Notes under the pieces: model-generated | What the model was told of the DNA's origin: nothing | The model's input: only the letters and a program-made list of their open reading frames with translations | Database searches by the model: none | Position numbers and translations under genes: made by a program | Shown: piece by piece, positions 7,826-15,762 of the stretch | Position numbering within the stretch: position 1 is the first letter of the stretch | Layout: every line of letters starts with the position of its first letter | Assembly: GCF_902506455.1 (NCBI RefSeq) | Contig: NZ_LR733844.1 | Span: 1,315,789-1,379,788, forward strand | Source: Sphingomonas sp. 8AM | Lineage (GTDB): Bacteria; Pseudomonadota; Alphaproteobacteria; Sphingomonadales; Sphingomonadaceae | Reading direction: 5' to 3' | Length of the DNA: 64,000 nucleotides

Positions 7826-8782
7826 ATGAGATTTTCTCGTCAGATTCTTGCCGCCTTACCAGCTGCGCTGCTATTATCTAGTGCTGCGCTGGCTCAGTCC
7901 TCGGAAGAAGGGTTCGTGCATCAACGCATGGCTGCGTCCGGCTTCATTCCACTCGATGAGATGACCTTCGGTGGTCGTGACGTACGCCGGGTCTTGCCCG
8001 TCGATCCCTATGGTATGCTACCGATCCCCGGTATCGAACTCGAACGCCACGCGGATGGGCGCCTGACCCTCCGAGCACAATATCGTGGCTGGAGCGGGCA
8101 AGCCTACGACCTGTCGGCAGGCGAATGGGAACAGGTTTCAGGCTTGGAAACCGCGGCCTATGCACCGCCAGCTAAGAGCAGCGCACGGTCAAATCCGAAT
8201 GTTGTGGTACATTGCTGGAGCGGGTTTCTAGAGGCCAGCCCCGACAAGGCGGCAAGTTGGTGGGGTTGCAACGACGGAACACGTCCTGCTCAAGTCTATA
8301 CCGAAGCCGTGCTCACGCTTGCCATGCGAAAGATGGATTGCGATCCTAGTGACAAGGAAACGCTGTGGCGCTTTTCAGAATGTCTGGCCAGAACGCGCAA
8401 AATCGATGACCCGGCGCTTGCGGCAAATTTCACCGAACTTCAATCGCGATGGGAGAAGCAGCGTGAACCGGGTTCGGATATACTCGCTAGGGCGCGCCTT
8501 GCTTTGAGAGCAGCACAATCGAACCGGACGGACAGTCTGGTCGCCACTGCTCGGGATGCAGTGTTCGCCTTTGGGCGTCAGCAGGAGGCCCTCCGGACAA
8601 TCATTCAGACCAGTTTCTCACCTTTTCGAGCGGCCGAGGAGCGCGGCGGAGGGAGCGCCGTTATTCTGGCCGAGACACGACGGGCGTGGCTCGAGGACGT
8701 AAACGCGCAAGACCGGAACTATATTGGTCTTCTTGAAGAGTTGGCACGCGTCCAAGCCGTCGGTTCGAACAGTCAGCGCTGA
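7826..8782 (+). CDS. Exported protein of unknown function, cargo of Tn3 transposon
   Basis: 318 residues with a classical signal peptide (MRFSRQILAALPAALLLSSA, then ALAQ, cleavage about residue 23). The mature part has no transmembrane segment. The first third is beta-rich (DVRRVLPVDPYGMLPIPGIE, LTLRAQYRGWSGQAYDLS). The middle has four cysteines in two pairs (HCWSGFLE and WWGCNDG; MDCDPSD and FSECLAR) that could form periplasmic disulfides. The last 110 residues are helical (ILARARLALRAAQ, TRRAWLEDVNAQDRNY). I recognise no family. The ATG at 7826 follows GAGGTG at a suitable distance. Its base composition is visibly less GC-rich than the chromosomal genes around it, consistent with transfer. 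It lies between the left repeat and the resolvase and is the only non-transposition gene of the element. Confidence 0.85.
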   Translation: MRFSRQILAALPAALLLSSAALAQSSEEGFVHQRMAASGFIPLDEMTFGGRDVRRVLPVDPYGMLPIPGIELERHADGRLTLRAQYRGWSGQAYDLSAGEWEQVSGLETAAYAPPAKSSARSNPNVVVHCWSGFLEASPDKAASWWGCNDGTRPAQVYTEAVLTLAMRKMDCDPSDKETLWRFSECLARTRKIDDPALAANFTELQSRWEKQREPGSDILARARLALRAAQSNRTDSLVATARDAVFAFGRQQEALRTIIQTSFSPFRAAEERGGGSAVILAETRRAWLEDVNAQDRNYIGLLEELARVQAVGSNSQR

Positions 8783-8840
8783 AATTGACCATCGTGAATG
8801 TCGGCTGAGAGGGCGACGGCCGCTTCATAGTTTAGCGAAA

Positions 8841-9467
8841 TCACCTCGCACGCATGGCAAGCAGCTTCTCGCCATCGGGTCTGATCTCCCCATTAGGCGT
8901 GACGTGACGATAGAGCGTCTGCCGCGTGATCCCGAGTTCGGCGCACAACTCAGCAATCTTCGTCTCGGGCTTACCCATCGCGGCCTGTGCGAGCCGCAGC
9001 TTGGCAGGCGTCATCTTGAAGGGGCGCCCGCCGCGACGCCCACGGGCGCGGGCAGAGGCGAGGCCGGCACGGGTACGCTCGACAATCAGCTCTCGTTCGA
9101 ATTCCGCGAGGCCGGCGAAGATCGCGAACACAAGGCGGCCATTCGCGGTGGTCGTATCGATCGAAGCGCCTTCGCCGGCCAGCACCTTCAACCCGATGCC
9201 GCGCTTCGTCAGATCGCCGACTAAGTTAACGAGGTGGCGCAGGTCGCGCCCCAGCCGATCGAGCTTCCATACGACGAGCGTGTCATTGCGGCGCAGCGCC
9301 TTCAGACAGGCGTCCAGCCCCGGCCGCTTGTCGAGCCGGCCCGACACCGCATCCTCATAGATATGCTCGGAGTCGACGCCGGCCGCGACCAACGCGTCGC
9401 GCTGGAGGTCATAGACCTGGCTGCCGTCCGCCTTTGATACCCGTGCGTAGCCGATCTGCGTTGTCAC
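8841..9467 (-). CDS. tnpR: Serine recombinase / Tn3-type resolvase
   Basis: 208 residues. The N-terminal catalytic domain begins TTQIGYARVSKADGSQ (catalytic Ser in the ARVS motif) and contains LVVWKLDRLGRDLRHLV and IFAGLAEFERELIVERT. The C-terminal Hin-type helix-turn-helix includes KIAELCAELGITRQTLYRH. It resolves the cointegrate produced by replicative transposition. The start chosen is the GTG at 9467, since the frame upstream is not resolvase-like; it overlaps one of two TGTCACATA repeats. It is divergent from tnpA with a 111-base intergenic region that should contain res and both promoters, so the resolvase probably represses both genes. Confidence 0.93.
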   Translation of the reverse strand: MTTQIGYARVSKADGSQVYDLQRDALVAAGVDSEHIYEDAVSGRLDKRPGLDACLKALRRNDTLVVWKLDRLGRDLRHLVNLVGDLTKRGIGLKVLAGEGASIDTTTANGRLVFAIFAGLAEFERELIVERTRAGLASARARGRRGGRPFKMTPAKLRLAQAAMGKPETKIAELCAELGITRQTLYRHVTPNGEIRPDGEKLLAMRAR

Positions 9468-9578
9468 ATATACGTCCGTCTGCGTGACGGAGCGGCATTG
9501 CTCGTCGATCGATCTCTCTAATGTCACATAACCCGTATTGTGGTCTATGCTCCGTGAACAGGGTCGCTTGCCTGTTGC
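9462..9578. promoter_or_regulatory. Putative res site and divergent promoter region of inner transposon
   Basis: This is the short region between the divergently transcribed resolvase and transposase genes. The nonamer TGTCACATA occurs twice in direct orientation 60 bases apart (9462-9470 and 9522-9530), the first overlapping the resolvase start. Serine resolvases of this group bind repeated sub-sites here. The exact sub-site borders and promoters are not resolved by eye. Confidence 0.6.
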
Positions 9579-12575
9579 GTGACGAACAGGAAGCCGATGC
9601 CGTCCAGGACCATATTGTCGCCCGCGCAGCGTAGCGCGATCTTCGATCCGCCTGCCGATCGGGCAACGATCGAACGGCTCTATACGCTCGGCCCCGATGA
9701 CCTTGGACAGGTGGCGCGGCGCCGGCGCGGACCGAACCGGCTCGGCTATGCGGTGCAGCTCTGCTATCTGCGTCACCCGGGGCGGAATCTGCTGCCGGGT
9801 GAGGCGGTGCCTGCCGCCATGCTGGCGCTGCTCGCCGACCAGATCGGTTGCCGTATCGACGACTTCGCCGACTATTCCGCGCGAGCGACGACGCTGCGCG
9901 AGCATCGTGCCGAGGTCGAAGCGTATCTTGGTCTGCGCTCCTTCGACCGGATCGACGTGCGATCGGTGCTGGCGCTGGGATCGGAGATCGCCACCTCGAC
10001 CGACCGGGGCGACGCGATCGTAGCAGGCATGGTCGATCGCCTGCGGCTCGACCGGATCGTGCTGCCCGCGGCATCGACGCTGGAACGGCTCGCCCTCATC
10101 GTGCGGGCGCAGGCACGCAAGGCCGCGCATGCCGGACTGATCCGCGACTGCTCAAGCGAACAGGAGACAGCGCTCGAACGCCTGATCGCATCCGACGACA
10201 AAGGTCGTACCCGGCTCGGATGGATACGCGAATGGCCGGAAGCGCCATCGGCGTCGAACCTGAAGGGGATCGTCGAACGACTCGAAGCGGTGCGCGGCAT
10301 CGGGATCGCAACCGATCGGGCACGAAGTATCCATGCCGCCCGCTATGCCGTCATCGCCCGGACCGCCGGTATCGTCACCTCGCAGCACCTCCGGCGTCTC
10401 GAACGTCCGCGCCGGCTCGCGATGCTGGTCGCCTCCATGATCGAGATGGAGGCGGCATTGACTGACGCCGCAATGGTCATGGTCGAGAAGATGGTGGGCG
10501 CGCTGTTCCGTCGCGCCGATCGTACCCGGTCCGACCGGCTGCTCGGGCAAGCCCGGATGCTGAAAGACACGGCGCGCTTCCATGCCCGGCTCGGCCGCCT
10601 GCTGATCGATGCACGCGCGAGCGGACGCGACGCCTTTCGCGTGATCGACGCCAAGGTGGGCTGGGATCAGCTCGAACGCAGCATCCGTTTCGCCGAGGAT
10701 CTGACGCGCTCGGCCGATGACGGCCTGAAGGAAGTAGTCGAGCGTTATCCCGCCGTGCGGCGGTTTGCCGCGATCTTCCTCGCCGCCTTCACCTTTCGCA
10801 CGGCGCGGTCAGGTGATCCGCTACTCGGCGCAATCGAGGTGCTGCGGACGATGTACGGCGACGGCCGATCGGTCCTGTCGAAGCGGGCGCCGACAAGCTT
10901 CATCAAGCCGCGCTGGCGCAAAATCGTGGAGCCGGCCGAAGGGACGATCGACCGGCGCGCCTATGAGATCGCGGTGATCGTCCACCTGCGCGAGCGACTT
11001 GGCTCGGGTAGCGTCTGGGTGGATGGCAGCCGGGCCTATCGCACGCTGGACGATTACCTGCTGCCGGTGCCCACGTTCGACAGGATGCGTACCGACGGCA
11101 ATTTGCGCTTGGCCGTACCGTCCGGCTTCGCCGAATGGCATGAGGATCGGCGCACGGTGATGACCCGGCGCATGACCGAGGTGGAGCGCGCAGCCGCGAC
11201 GGGCGAGCTGGTCGACGTGACGATCGACCGCGGGCAGTTGCTGATCTCGCCGATCCGTCGATCCCCGTCCGAGGATGCCGAGGATGCCGAGGCGCTGAAG
11301 GCCCGGCTCTATGCCATGCTGCCACGTGTGCGGATCACCGACCTGCTGGTGGAAGTCGCCGCATGGTCAGGCTTTGCCGACCGTTTCGTTCATGCCCGCA
11401 GTGGCGAGCCGGCCTCTGACCAGTCCGCGCTGATGGGGGCGATCCTCGCCGATGCGACCAATCTCGGCCTCGGGCGCATGGCGGAAAGCTCGCGTGGGCT
11501 GACATTGTCACGCCTGCGCTGGACTGCGGAATGGCATGTGCGCGATGAAACGTACCTGTCGGCGCTGGCGGCGATCGTCGACTGCCACACCGCGCATCCG
11601 CTCGCCCAGATCTGGGGACCGGGCGACACATCGTCCTCGGACGGGCAGTTCTTCCGCGCCGGTGGTCAGGGCGAAGCGCGCGCCGATCGCAACGCCCGCT
11701 ACGGCACCGAACCCGGCGTGCTGTTCTACACCCACGTCACCGACCGCTTCACGCCGTTCCATACCAAGGTCATCGCCGCCAATGCCGGCGAGGCCGCGCA
11801 CGTCCTCGACGGCCTGCTCGATCACGAGAGCGAACTGGTGATCCGCGAACATGCGACTGATACCGCCGGGGCGGTCGACCATGTCTTCGGCTTGTGCCAT
11901 CTGCTCGGCTTCCGCTTCGCGCCCCGCATCCGCGACCTCAACGAACGTCGGCTGTACGGTCTGTCGTCGCTCGATCCCTGGCCGATCTTGCGCCCGCTCG
12001 TCGCCGGCCCGGTCAACGTCCGCGCGATTGAGGAGCACTGGGACGAGACACTGCGGCTTGCCGCCTCGATCCGGGCCGGCACCGTCAGCGCCTCGGTCAT
12101 GCTGCGCAAGCTGGCGGGTTTTCCACGTCAAAACCCGGTCGCTCGCGCATTGCGCGAGATCGGACGGATCGAGCGCACCCTGTTCATGCTCGATTGGTTC
12201 GATGATCCCGAGCAGCAGCGTCGTACCGGTAGCATCCTCAACAAGGGTGAGGCCCGCAACGCGCTTGCCCGTGCCATCTTCTTCAACCGCCTCGGCGAAC
12301 TGCGTGACCGCACGTTCGAGAACCAGCGTCATCGTGCCTCCGGGCTAACCCTTCTCACCGCGGCCGTCACCCTTTGGAACACTGTCTATCTCGACCGTGC
12401 CGTCCGGCATCTGCGCGGCAGCGGTGCTGACGTGCCCGACGAACTGCTCGCCCATGTCGCACCGCTGGGCTGGGAGCATGTCGGCCTCACCGGCGACTAT
12501 CTCTGGAGCGAGATCGACAAACCTCGCGAGCGGTTCAGGCCACTACGCCTCCACCAGCAGCGCCAGGATCCTTAG
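9579..12575 (+). CDS. tnpA: Tn3-family transposase
   Basis: 998 residues, the usual length of a Tn3-family transposase. The N-terminal DUF4158-type DNA-binding region is at about 10-170 (RTILSPAQRSAIF, ARRRRGPNRLGYAVQLCYL). The C-terminal DDE_Tnp_Tn3 domain carries the acidic triad: D625 in ILADATNLGLGRM, D688 in SSSDGQFFRA and E891 in LNKGEARNAL. The protein ends LTGDYLWSEIDKPRERFRPL plus a short tail, and its stop lies inside the right terminal repeat. The GTG at 9579 gives the longest frame; an ATG at 9597 (MPSRTILS) is an alternative with AGGAAG nearby. It catalyses replicative transposition. The gene is intact, unlike the related copy it interrupts. Confidence 0.96.
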   Translation: MTNRKPMPSRTILSPAQRSAIFDPPADRATIERLYTLGPDDLGQVARRRRGPNRLGYAVQLCYLRHPGRNLLPGEAVPAAMLALLADQIGCRIDDFADYSARATTLREHRAEVEAYLGLRSFDRIDVRSVLALGSEIATSTDRGDAIVAGMVDRLRLDRIVLPAASTLERLALIVRAQARKAAHAGLIRDCSSEQETALERLIASDDKGRTRLGWIREWPEAPSASNLKGIVERLEAVRGIGIATDRARSIHAARYAVIARTAGIVTSQHLRRLERPRRLAMLVASMIEMEAALTDAAMVMVEKMVGALFRRADRTRSDRLLGQARMLKDTARFHARLGRLLIDARASGRDAFRVIDAKVGWDQLERSIRFAEDLTRSADDGLKEVVERYPAVRRFAAIFLAAFTFRTARSGDPLLGAIEVLRTMYGDGRSVLSKRAPTSFIKPRWRKIVEPAEGTIDRRAYEIAVIVHLRERLGSGSVWVDGSRAYRTLDDYLLPVPTFDRMRTDGNLRLAVPSGFAEWHEDRRTVMTRRMTEVERAAATGELVDVTIDRGQLLISPIRRSPSEDAEDAEALKARLYAMLPRVRITDLLVEVAAWSGFADRFVHARSGEPASDQSALMGAILADATNLGLGRMAESSRGLTLSRLRWTAEWHVRDETYLSALAAIVDCHTAHPLAQIWGPGDTSSSDGQFFRAGGQGEARADRNARYGTEPGVLFYTHVTDRFTPFHTKVIAANAGEAAHVLDGLLDHESELVIREHATDTAGAVDHVFGLCHLLGFRFAPRIRDLNERRLYGLSSLDPWPILRPLVAGPVNVRAIEEHWDETLRLAASIRAGTVSASVMLRKLAGFPRQNPVARALREIGRIERTLFMLDWFDDPEQQRRTGSILNKGEARNALARAIFFNRLGELRDRTFENQRHRASGLTLLTAAVTLWNTVYLDRAVRHLRGSGADVPDELLAHVAPLGWEHVGLTGDYLWSEIDKPRERFRPLRLHQQRQDP

Positions 12576-12608
12576 CGTACGTTTTCGACCATCCTCTCAC
12601 CGGTCCCC
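12571..12608 (-). repeat. Right 38-bp terminal inverted repeat of inner Tn3 transposon
   Basis: Read on the minus strand it begins GGGGACCGGTGAGAGGA and ends GTCGAAAACGTACGCTAAG, the mirror of the left repeat. The last codons of tnpA overlap its inner end, as is common in this family. Confidence 0.95.
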
Positions 12609-12613
12609 CAGTC
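12609..12613. repeat. Target-site duplication of inner Tn3 transposon (right copy)
   Basis: CAGTC, identical to 7624-7628, directly abuts the right terminal repeat. Confidence 0.95.
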
Positions 12614-13887
12614 GAGCGTGAACAGCGTGCGCTCGACACGCCCGACTTCGCGTAGCGCCAGCGCCAGACCCTTCGCGCGCGGGCAGGAGCCGAGCCGTTC
12701 CAGCATAACCGAGGCACTGGTGACGCCGGTGCGGATCGAGGTCGCGAGCCGGATCACATCGGTCCAGTGCCCTGCGATCAGCGCCTCGTCGATCGGCTGT
12801 GCCGCCAGCGGAGCGATGTCCGGTCCGGGCCGCGTGTCGGCGAACAGGTGCAGGCGCCGGGCAGCGATGTTCGGGATGCGCGGCGCGAAACGGAAGCCGA
12901 GCAGGTGGCACAGCGCGAAGACATGATCGGAGACGCCGCCCCCAAAGGTATGGTGGCGCTCGATCGCGAGATCCGCGCCGTGGTGGAGCAGGCCGTCGAG
13001 GACATGTGCCGCTTCGCCGGCACCGGCAGAGATGACCCTGGAATGGAACGGCGCGTAGCGATCGGAGACGTGCGTGTAGAATGAGACGGCGGGATCGCTG
13101 CCCTGTGCGGGTTGATCGCGCCGGTCGCCTGCGCGCGCCTGTCGAGCGGAAAGTTCTGTCCATCCGAGCTGGACGCGGTGCCGCTGCCGAACATCGCGGC
13201 GAGCGGCATCCGGTGCTGCGCCTCGGCAAGCCTCGCCAGCGCCGCGCCGTAGCTGCCCTCGCGCAGATGCCAGGCCGACAGCCATCCGAGCTGGTGCTGC
13301 GTCACCAGCCCGCACGCTTCGGCCATGCGGGCGTGGCCGAGATTGGTGGCATCAGCGAGAACGGCGGTGAGGATCGCGCGCGGATCGTCATGCGGCCGAC
13401 CCGTCGTCAGATGGGTGAAGCAGTGGGTGAGACCGGTCCAGCGATCCACGTCAGCGAGCAGGTCGGGGATCCGGATCGACGGCAGGTGCGCGTAGAGCGG
13501 GGCAAGCACGCCTTCCGCTTCGTCGGGCGTGATCGCCCGCAGGGGTGAGATGCGCAGACGACCGTTCGCGAGCTGCACGTCCTCCAGTGTATCGGAAGCG
13601 ATCTTGGCGCCGACCTCCGCCAATCGACGCGCGAGCAACGCCGTGCCTTCGGCCAGCCAGCCCATGGCGGTATCGGCGACCGGCACAGGTAACGGTCCTG
13701 CGTCGCGCATCGCGGCAAACACCGGTGCAGGGATGAGCTGCTGTTCGACGGCGCGATAGCGTCGACTGCCCTCGACCCACATATCGCCGGCGCGCAGCGT
13801 CCCATGCCGGACCAGCGCGGCTTCGTCGTTCGGCAAGGCCAGCAGGTCGGCGCGCTGCGCCTCGGTCAGAACGGAGCGACGCAGCAC
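12609..13887 (-). pseudogene. N-terminal stub and central part of older Tn3-family transposase, internally deleted, frameshifted and interrupted
   Basis: Starting at about 13860 the product begins VLTEAQRADLLALPNDEAAL, a transposase N-terminus, but after about 30 residues jumps to GDMWVEGSRRYRAVEQQLIP, which corresponds to about residue 470 of the inner TnpA (GSVWVDGSRAYRTLDDYLLP). Roughly 440 residues are therefore missing. The core continues (ILTAVLADATNLGHARMAE, SSSDGQNFPLDRR) to about 13095, where one base is missing in a G run, and goes on in another frame (DPAVSFYTHVSDRYAPFH, RVERTLFTLDW) until it is cut by the inner transposon at 12613. The 3' end is at 7246-7628. Non-functional. Confidence 0.9.
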
Positions 13888-13894
13888 CCGGAGA

Positions 13895-14478
13895 TCAGGC
13901 CTTGGCCGGGGCCGTCCAGCCGATCCGCGCCAACGTGTCGATCAGCGTCGAGCGGGCGACCCCGAAGTCGCGGCAGACGGCCGCCTTGCTCGCGCCTCCA
14001 TCGAGGGCCGCGGTGATCGCCTCGATCTTCTCCGCGTCGATCATCGGCGGCCTGCCACCCTGCCGCCCCCGGCGTTTCGCCGCGGCAAGCCCGGCCATGA
14101 CCCGCTCGCGGGTCAGCGCGCGCTCGTACTGCGCCAGCGCGCCAAACATCGAGAACAGCAGCTCGCCGTGCGGCGTGGTCGTGTCCATCGCCTCGGTCAG
14201 CGAGCGGAAGGCGATGCCGCGCGTGCGAAAATCGGTGATGATCGACAGGAGATGCGGCAGCGAGCGCCCCAGCCGGTCGAGCTTCCACACCACCAGCGTG
14301 TCGCCTTCCTTCAGCCAGGCGAGGCAGCCTTGAGACCGGGACGATCGACGCGCGCGCCCGACGCCTTGTCGGCGTGGATGTGGCGATCGTCCACGCCGGC
14401 CGCGATCAGCGCGGCGCGCTGGAGGTCGACCGATTGCCGGTCGTCGGCCGACGACACCCGCATGTACCCTACCAGCAT
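13895..14478 (-). pseudogene. Frameshifted serine resolvase of the older Tn3-type element
   Basis: From the ATG at 14478: MLVGYMRVSSADDRQSVDLQ, RAALIAAGVDDRHIHADKAS, VDRPGLKA, then around 14325-14331 a single base is missing, and the reading resumes in another frame as CLAWLKEGDTLVVWKLDRLG, FSMFGALAQYERALTRERVM and a C-terminal helix-turn-helix (SKAAVCRDFGVARSTLIDTL). Catalytic and DNA-binding domains are both recognisable, so only this one indel stands between it and a full resolvase. It is oriented in tandem upstream of the broken transposase and belongs to the same decayed element. The indel may be real decay or a sequencing error. Confidence 0.88.
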
Positions 14479-14595
14479 GTGCGCCAAACCCTCCAGACCC
14501 GGTTTCCGCATAGCGGAACAAGGCGACAGGGTTTGTCGTGCATATTTGGCGTGTTCGGAATCGGTTTGTGTCGATCCGCCCCAGTCACGCGGAAA
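14479..14595. other. Right margin of the older Tn3-type element
   Basis: No gene. CGACA (14524-14528) and TGTCG (14534-14538) form a short inverted repeat in the position expected for a res site upstream of the broken resolvase. A CCCC ends near 14581; read inward it resembles GGGG at about 7204-7208, but the similarity is too weak to call these the ends of the older element. Confidence 0.3.
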
Positions 14596-15762
14596 TCACC
14601 TGTTTGACGACATGACGTCCAGTTCTTCGGTCGTCGCAGACCAGACATCTTCCGGTACGAAATTTGACGCTGTCATGGGCGGCGGGCTGTCGGGAGAAGT
14701 GAGTTGCCCGGTGTCGGGATCGTAGCGGAACGTTTCCACGATCTCGTCGGTCGTGGCGGTGATGACGCCGTTCGCGACATCGTCCTGTACGGTCAGGCGG
14801 CGCGGCCTGTTGCTGCCGCAGCGGATCATGGCGCCGTCATCGAACCCGCCGTTCTGGGCGGGGCGGATCAGGCAGGAGCGCCCCTGCGGCCGACCGATCT
14901 CCAGCCAGCCTTCCGGTGTGATGCGGTGGAAGTAGAAGCCGCGCCCATCGGGGCCGATGGTGGTGAAGGTTTCGCCGCGTTCGAAGCGCCGACCGTTGCC
15001 GGGGATGCCTTTCACGCCGACCTGATTGTACCGCAGCAGCCCGTCGGTGCCGAGGTAATAATGGCCGATCTGCGTGCCGGTGTTGCACGGCCAGCGCAGG
15101 TGCATGTGGATGTGCGGCGGGGCATCGACGTGGCCGTGCGGCGCATTGGTGTCGAACCCCATCACCTGGATACGGCCGAGATCACGGCGCTCCGCCTCCT
15201 CGCCCAGGCCTAGCGTGCGGATGACTTCACGCTGGGCGAATTCGAGGACATTCGCCGCGCGGCGCTCCGTATCCGGGAAGCGCCCGGTCGCATAGGCACC
15301 GGCGCGGCGGGCCGGATCGGCATGTTCGAAGCGGAGCACCATCCCCGACTCGACGATATGGGTCGCGACTTCGGCAGCGGTTTCCATGTCGCGGGTGAGG
15401 GGCGGCAGCTGAACGACGATCCCGTCGTGTTCCCGCCGGAAGGGAATGTCGTCGCTTTCCAGCACGACGCGGCGTACCGCGTCGGCCGGCCCCGCGAACC
15501 GCAGCTCGAGCGAACGACGTCGCGGAACCGCGATCGCGATTACCGTCTCCCGGGCATTCTCCGCATTGTAGAGCGGCGTGGTGACGGGCGTGCAGGCCGG
15601 ACACGATACCGGGTCGAAGCGGGCGACCGGCTGACCCGGCGCGCCGCGCTTCACGAACTTCAGCACCGCCGTCACCCGATCGGAGGCCTCACCCTGCGCA
15701 GCAGCGGGCGCCGCGATGCCGCACAATGCCGCCGCCAGCACGATCGCCGCGCGGCTCACCAT
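14596..15762 (-). CDS. Exported protein of unknown function, co-transcribed with a TonB-dependent receptor
   Basis: 388 residues with a signal peptide (MVSRAAIVLAAALCGIAAPA, then AAQ). A beta-rich first half (RRSLELRFAGPADAVRRVVL) is followed at about residues 205-230 by a histidine cluster, APHGHVDAPPHIHMHLRWP, which looks like a metal site, and by IGHYYLGTDGLLRYN, GRGFYFHRITPEGWLEIG. It ends with a short tail overlapping no other gene. I do not recognise a family. Its ATG lies inside the last codons of the TonB receptor gene (7-base overlap), so the two are one operon; the function is probably tied to the ligand taken up by that receptor, perhaps as a periplasmic enzyme or binding protein. 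The frame is open far upstream inside the receptor gene, but that extension is not real. Confidence 0.85.
   Translation of the reverse strand: MVSRAAIVLAAALCGIAAPAAAQGEASDRVTAVLKFVKRGAPGQPVARFDPVSCPACTPVTTPLYNAENARETVIAIAVPRRRSLELRFAGPADAVRRVVLESDDIPFRREHDGIVVQLPPLTRDMETAAEVATHIVESGMVLRFEHADPARRAGAYATGRFPDTERRAANVLEFAQREVIRTLGLGEEAERRDLGRIQVMGFDTNAPHGHVDAPPHIHMHLRWPCNTGTQIGHYYLGTDGLLRYNQVGVKGIPGNGRRFERGETFTTIGPDGRGFYFHRITPEGWLEIGRPQGRSCLIRPAQNGGFDDGAMIRCGSNRPRRLTVQDDVANGVITATTDEIVETFRYDPDTGQLTSPDSPPPMTASNFVPEDVWSATTEELDVMSSNR

Larger units (their letters stand above)
7629..12608. mobile_element. Complete Tn3-family transposon, about 4.98 kb, with one unknown cargo gene
   Basis: Bounded by 38-bp terminal inverted repeats (7629-7666 and 12571-12608), both beginning GGGG and ending in CGAAAACGTACGCTAAG at the inner edge, which is the Tn3/Tn21-type end. 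It is flanked by perfect CAGTC duplications. From left to right it holds a cargo gene for an exported protein (plus strand), a serine resolvase (minus strand), a res-like intergenic region and a full-length tnpA (plus strand) that runs into the right repeat. All three genes are intact, so the element looks recently active. It inserted into the transposase gene of an older Tn3-type element. There are no known resistance, metal or toxin-antitoxin genes in it. Confidence 0.95.

Noticed and set aside
8841..10130. 429-codon form of the inner resolvase
   Set aside because: The N-terminal 220 residues are a shadow of tnpA; the resolvase domain begins with the GTG at 9467.
7204..14581. GGGG near 7204 and CCCC near 14581 as terminal repeats of the older Tn3-type element
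   Set aside because: Beyond the first few bases the two ends align only with gaps, and the flanking bases do not form a direct repeat.
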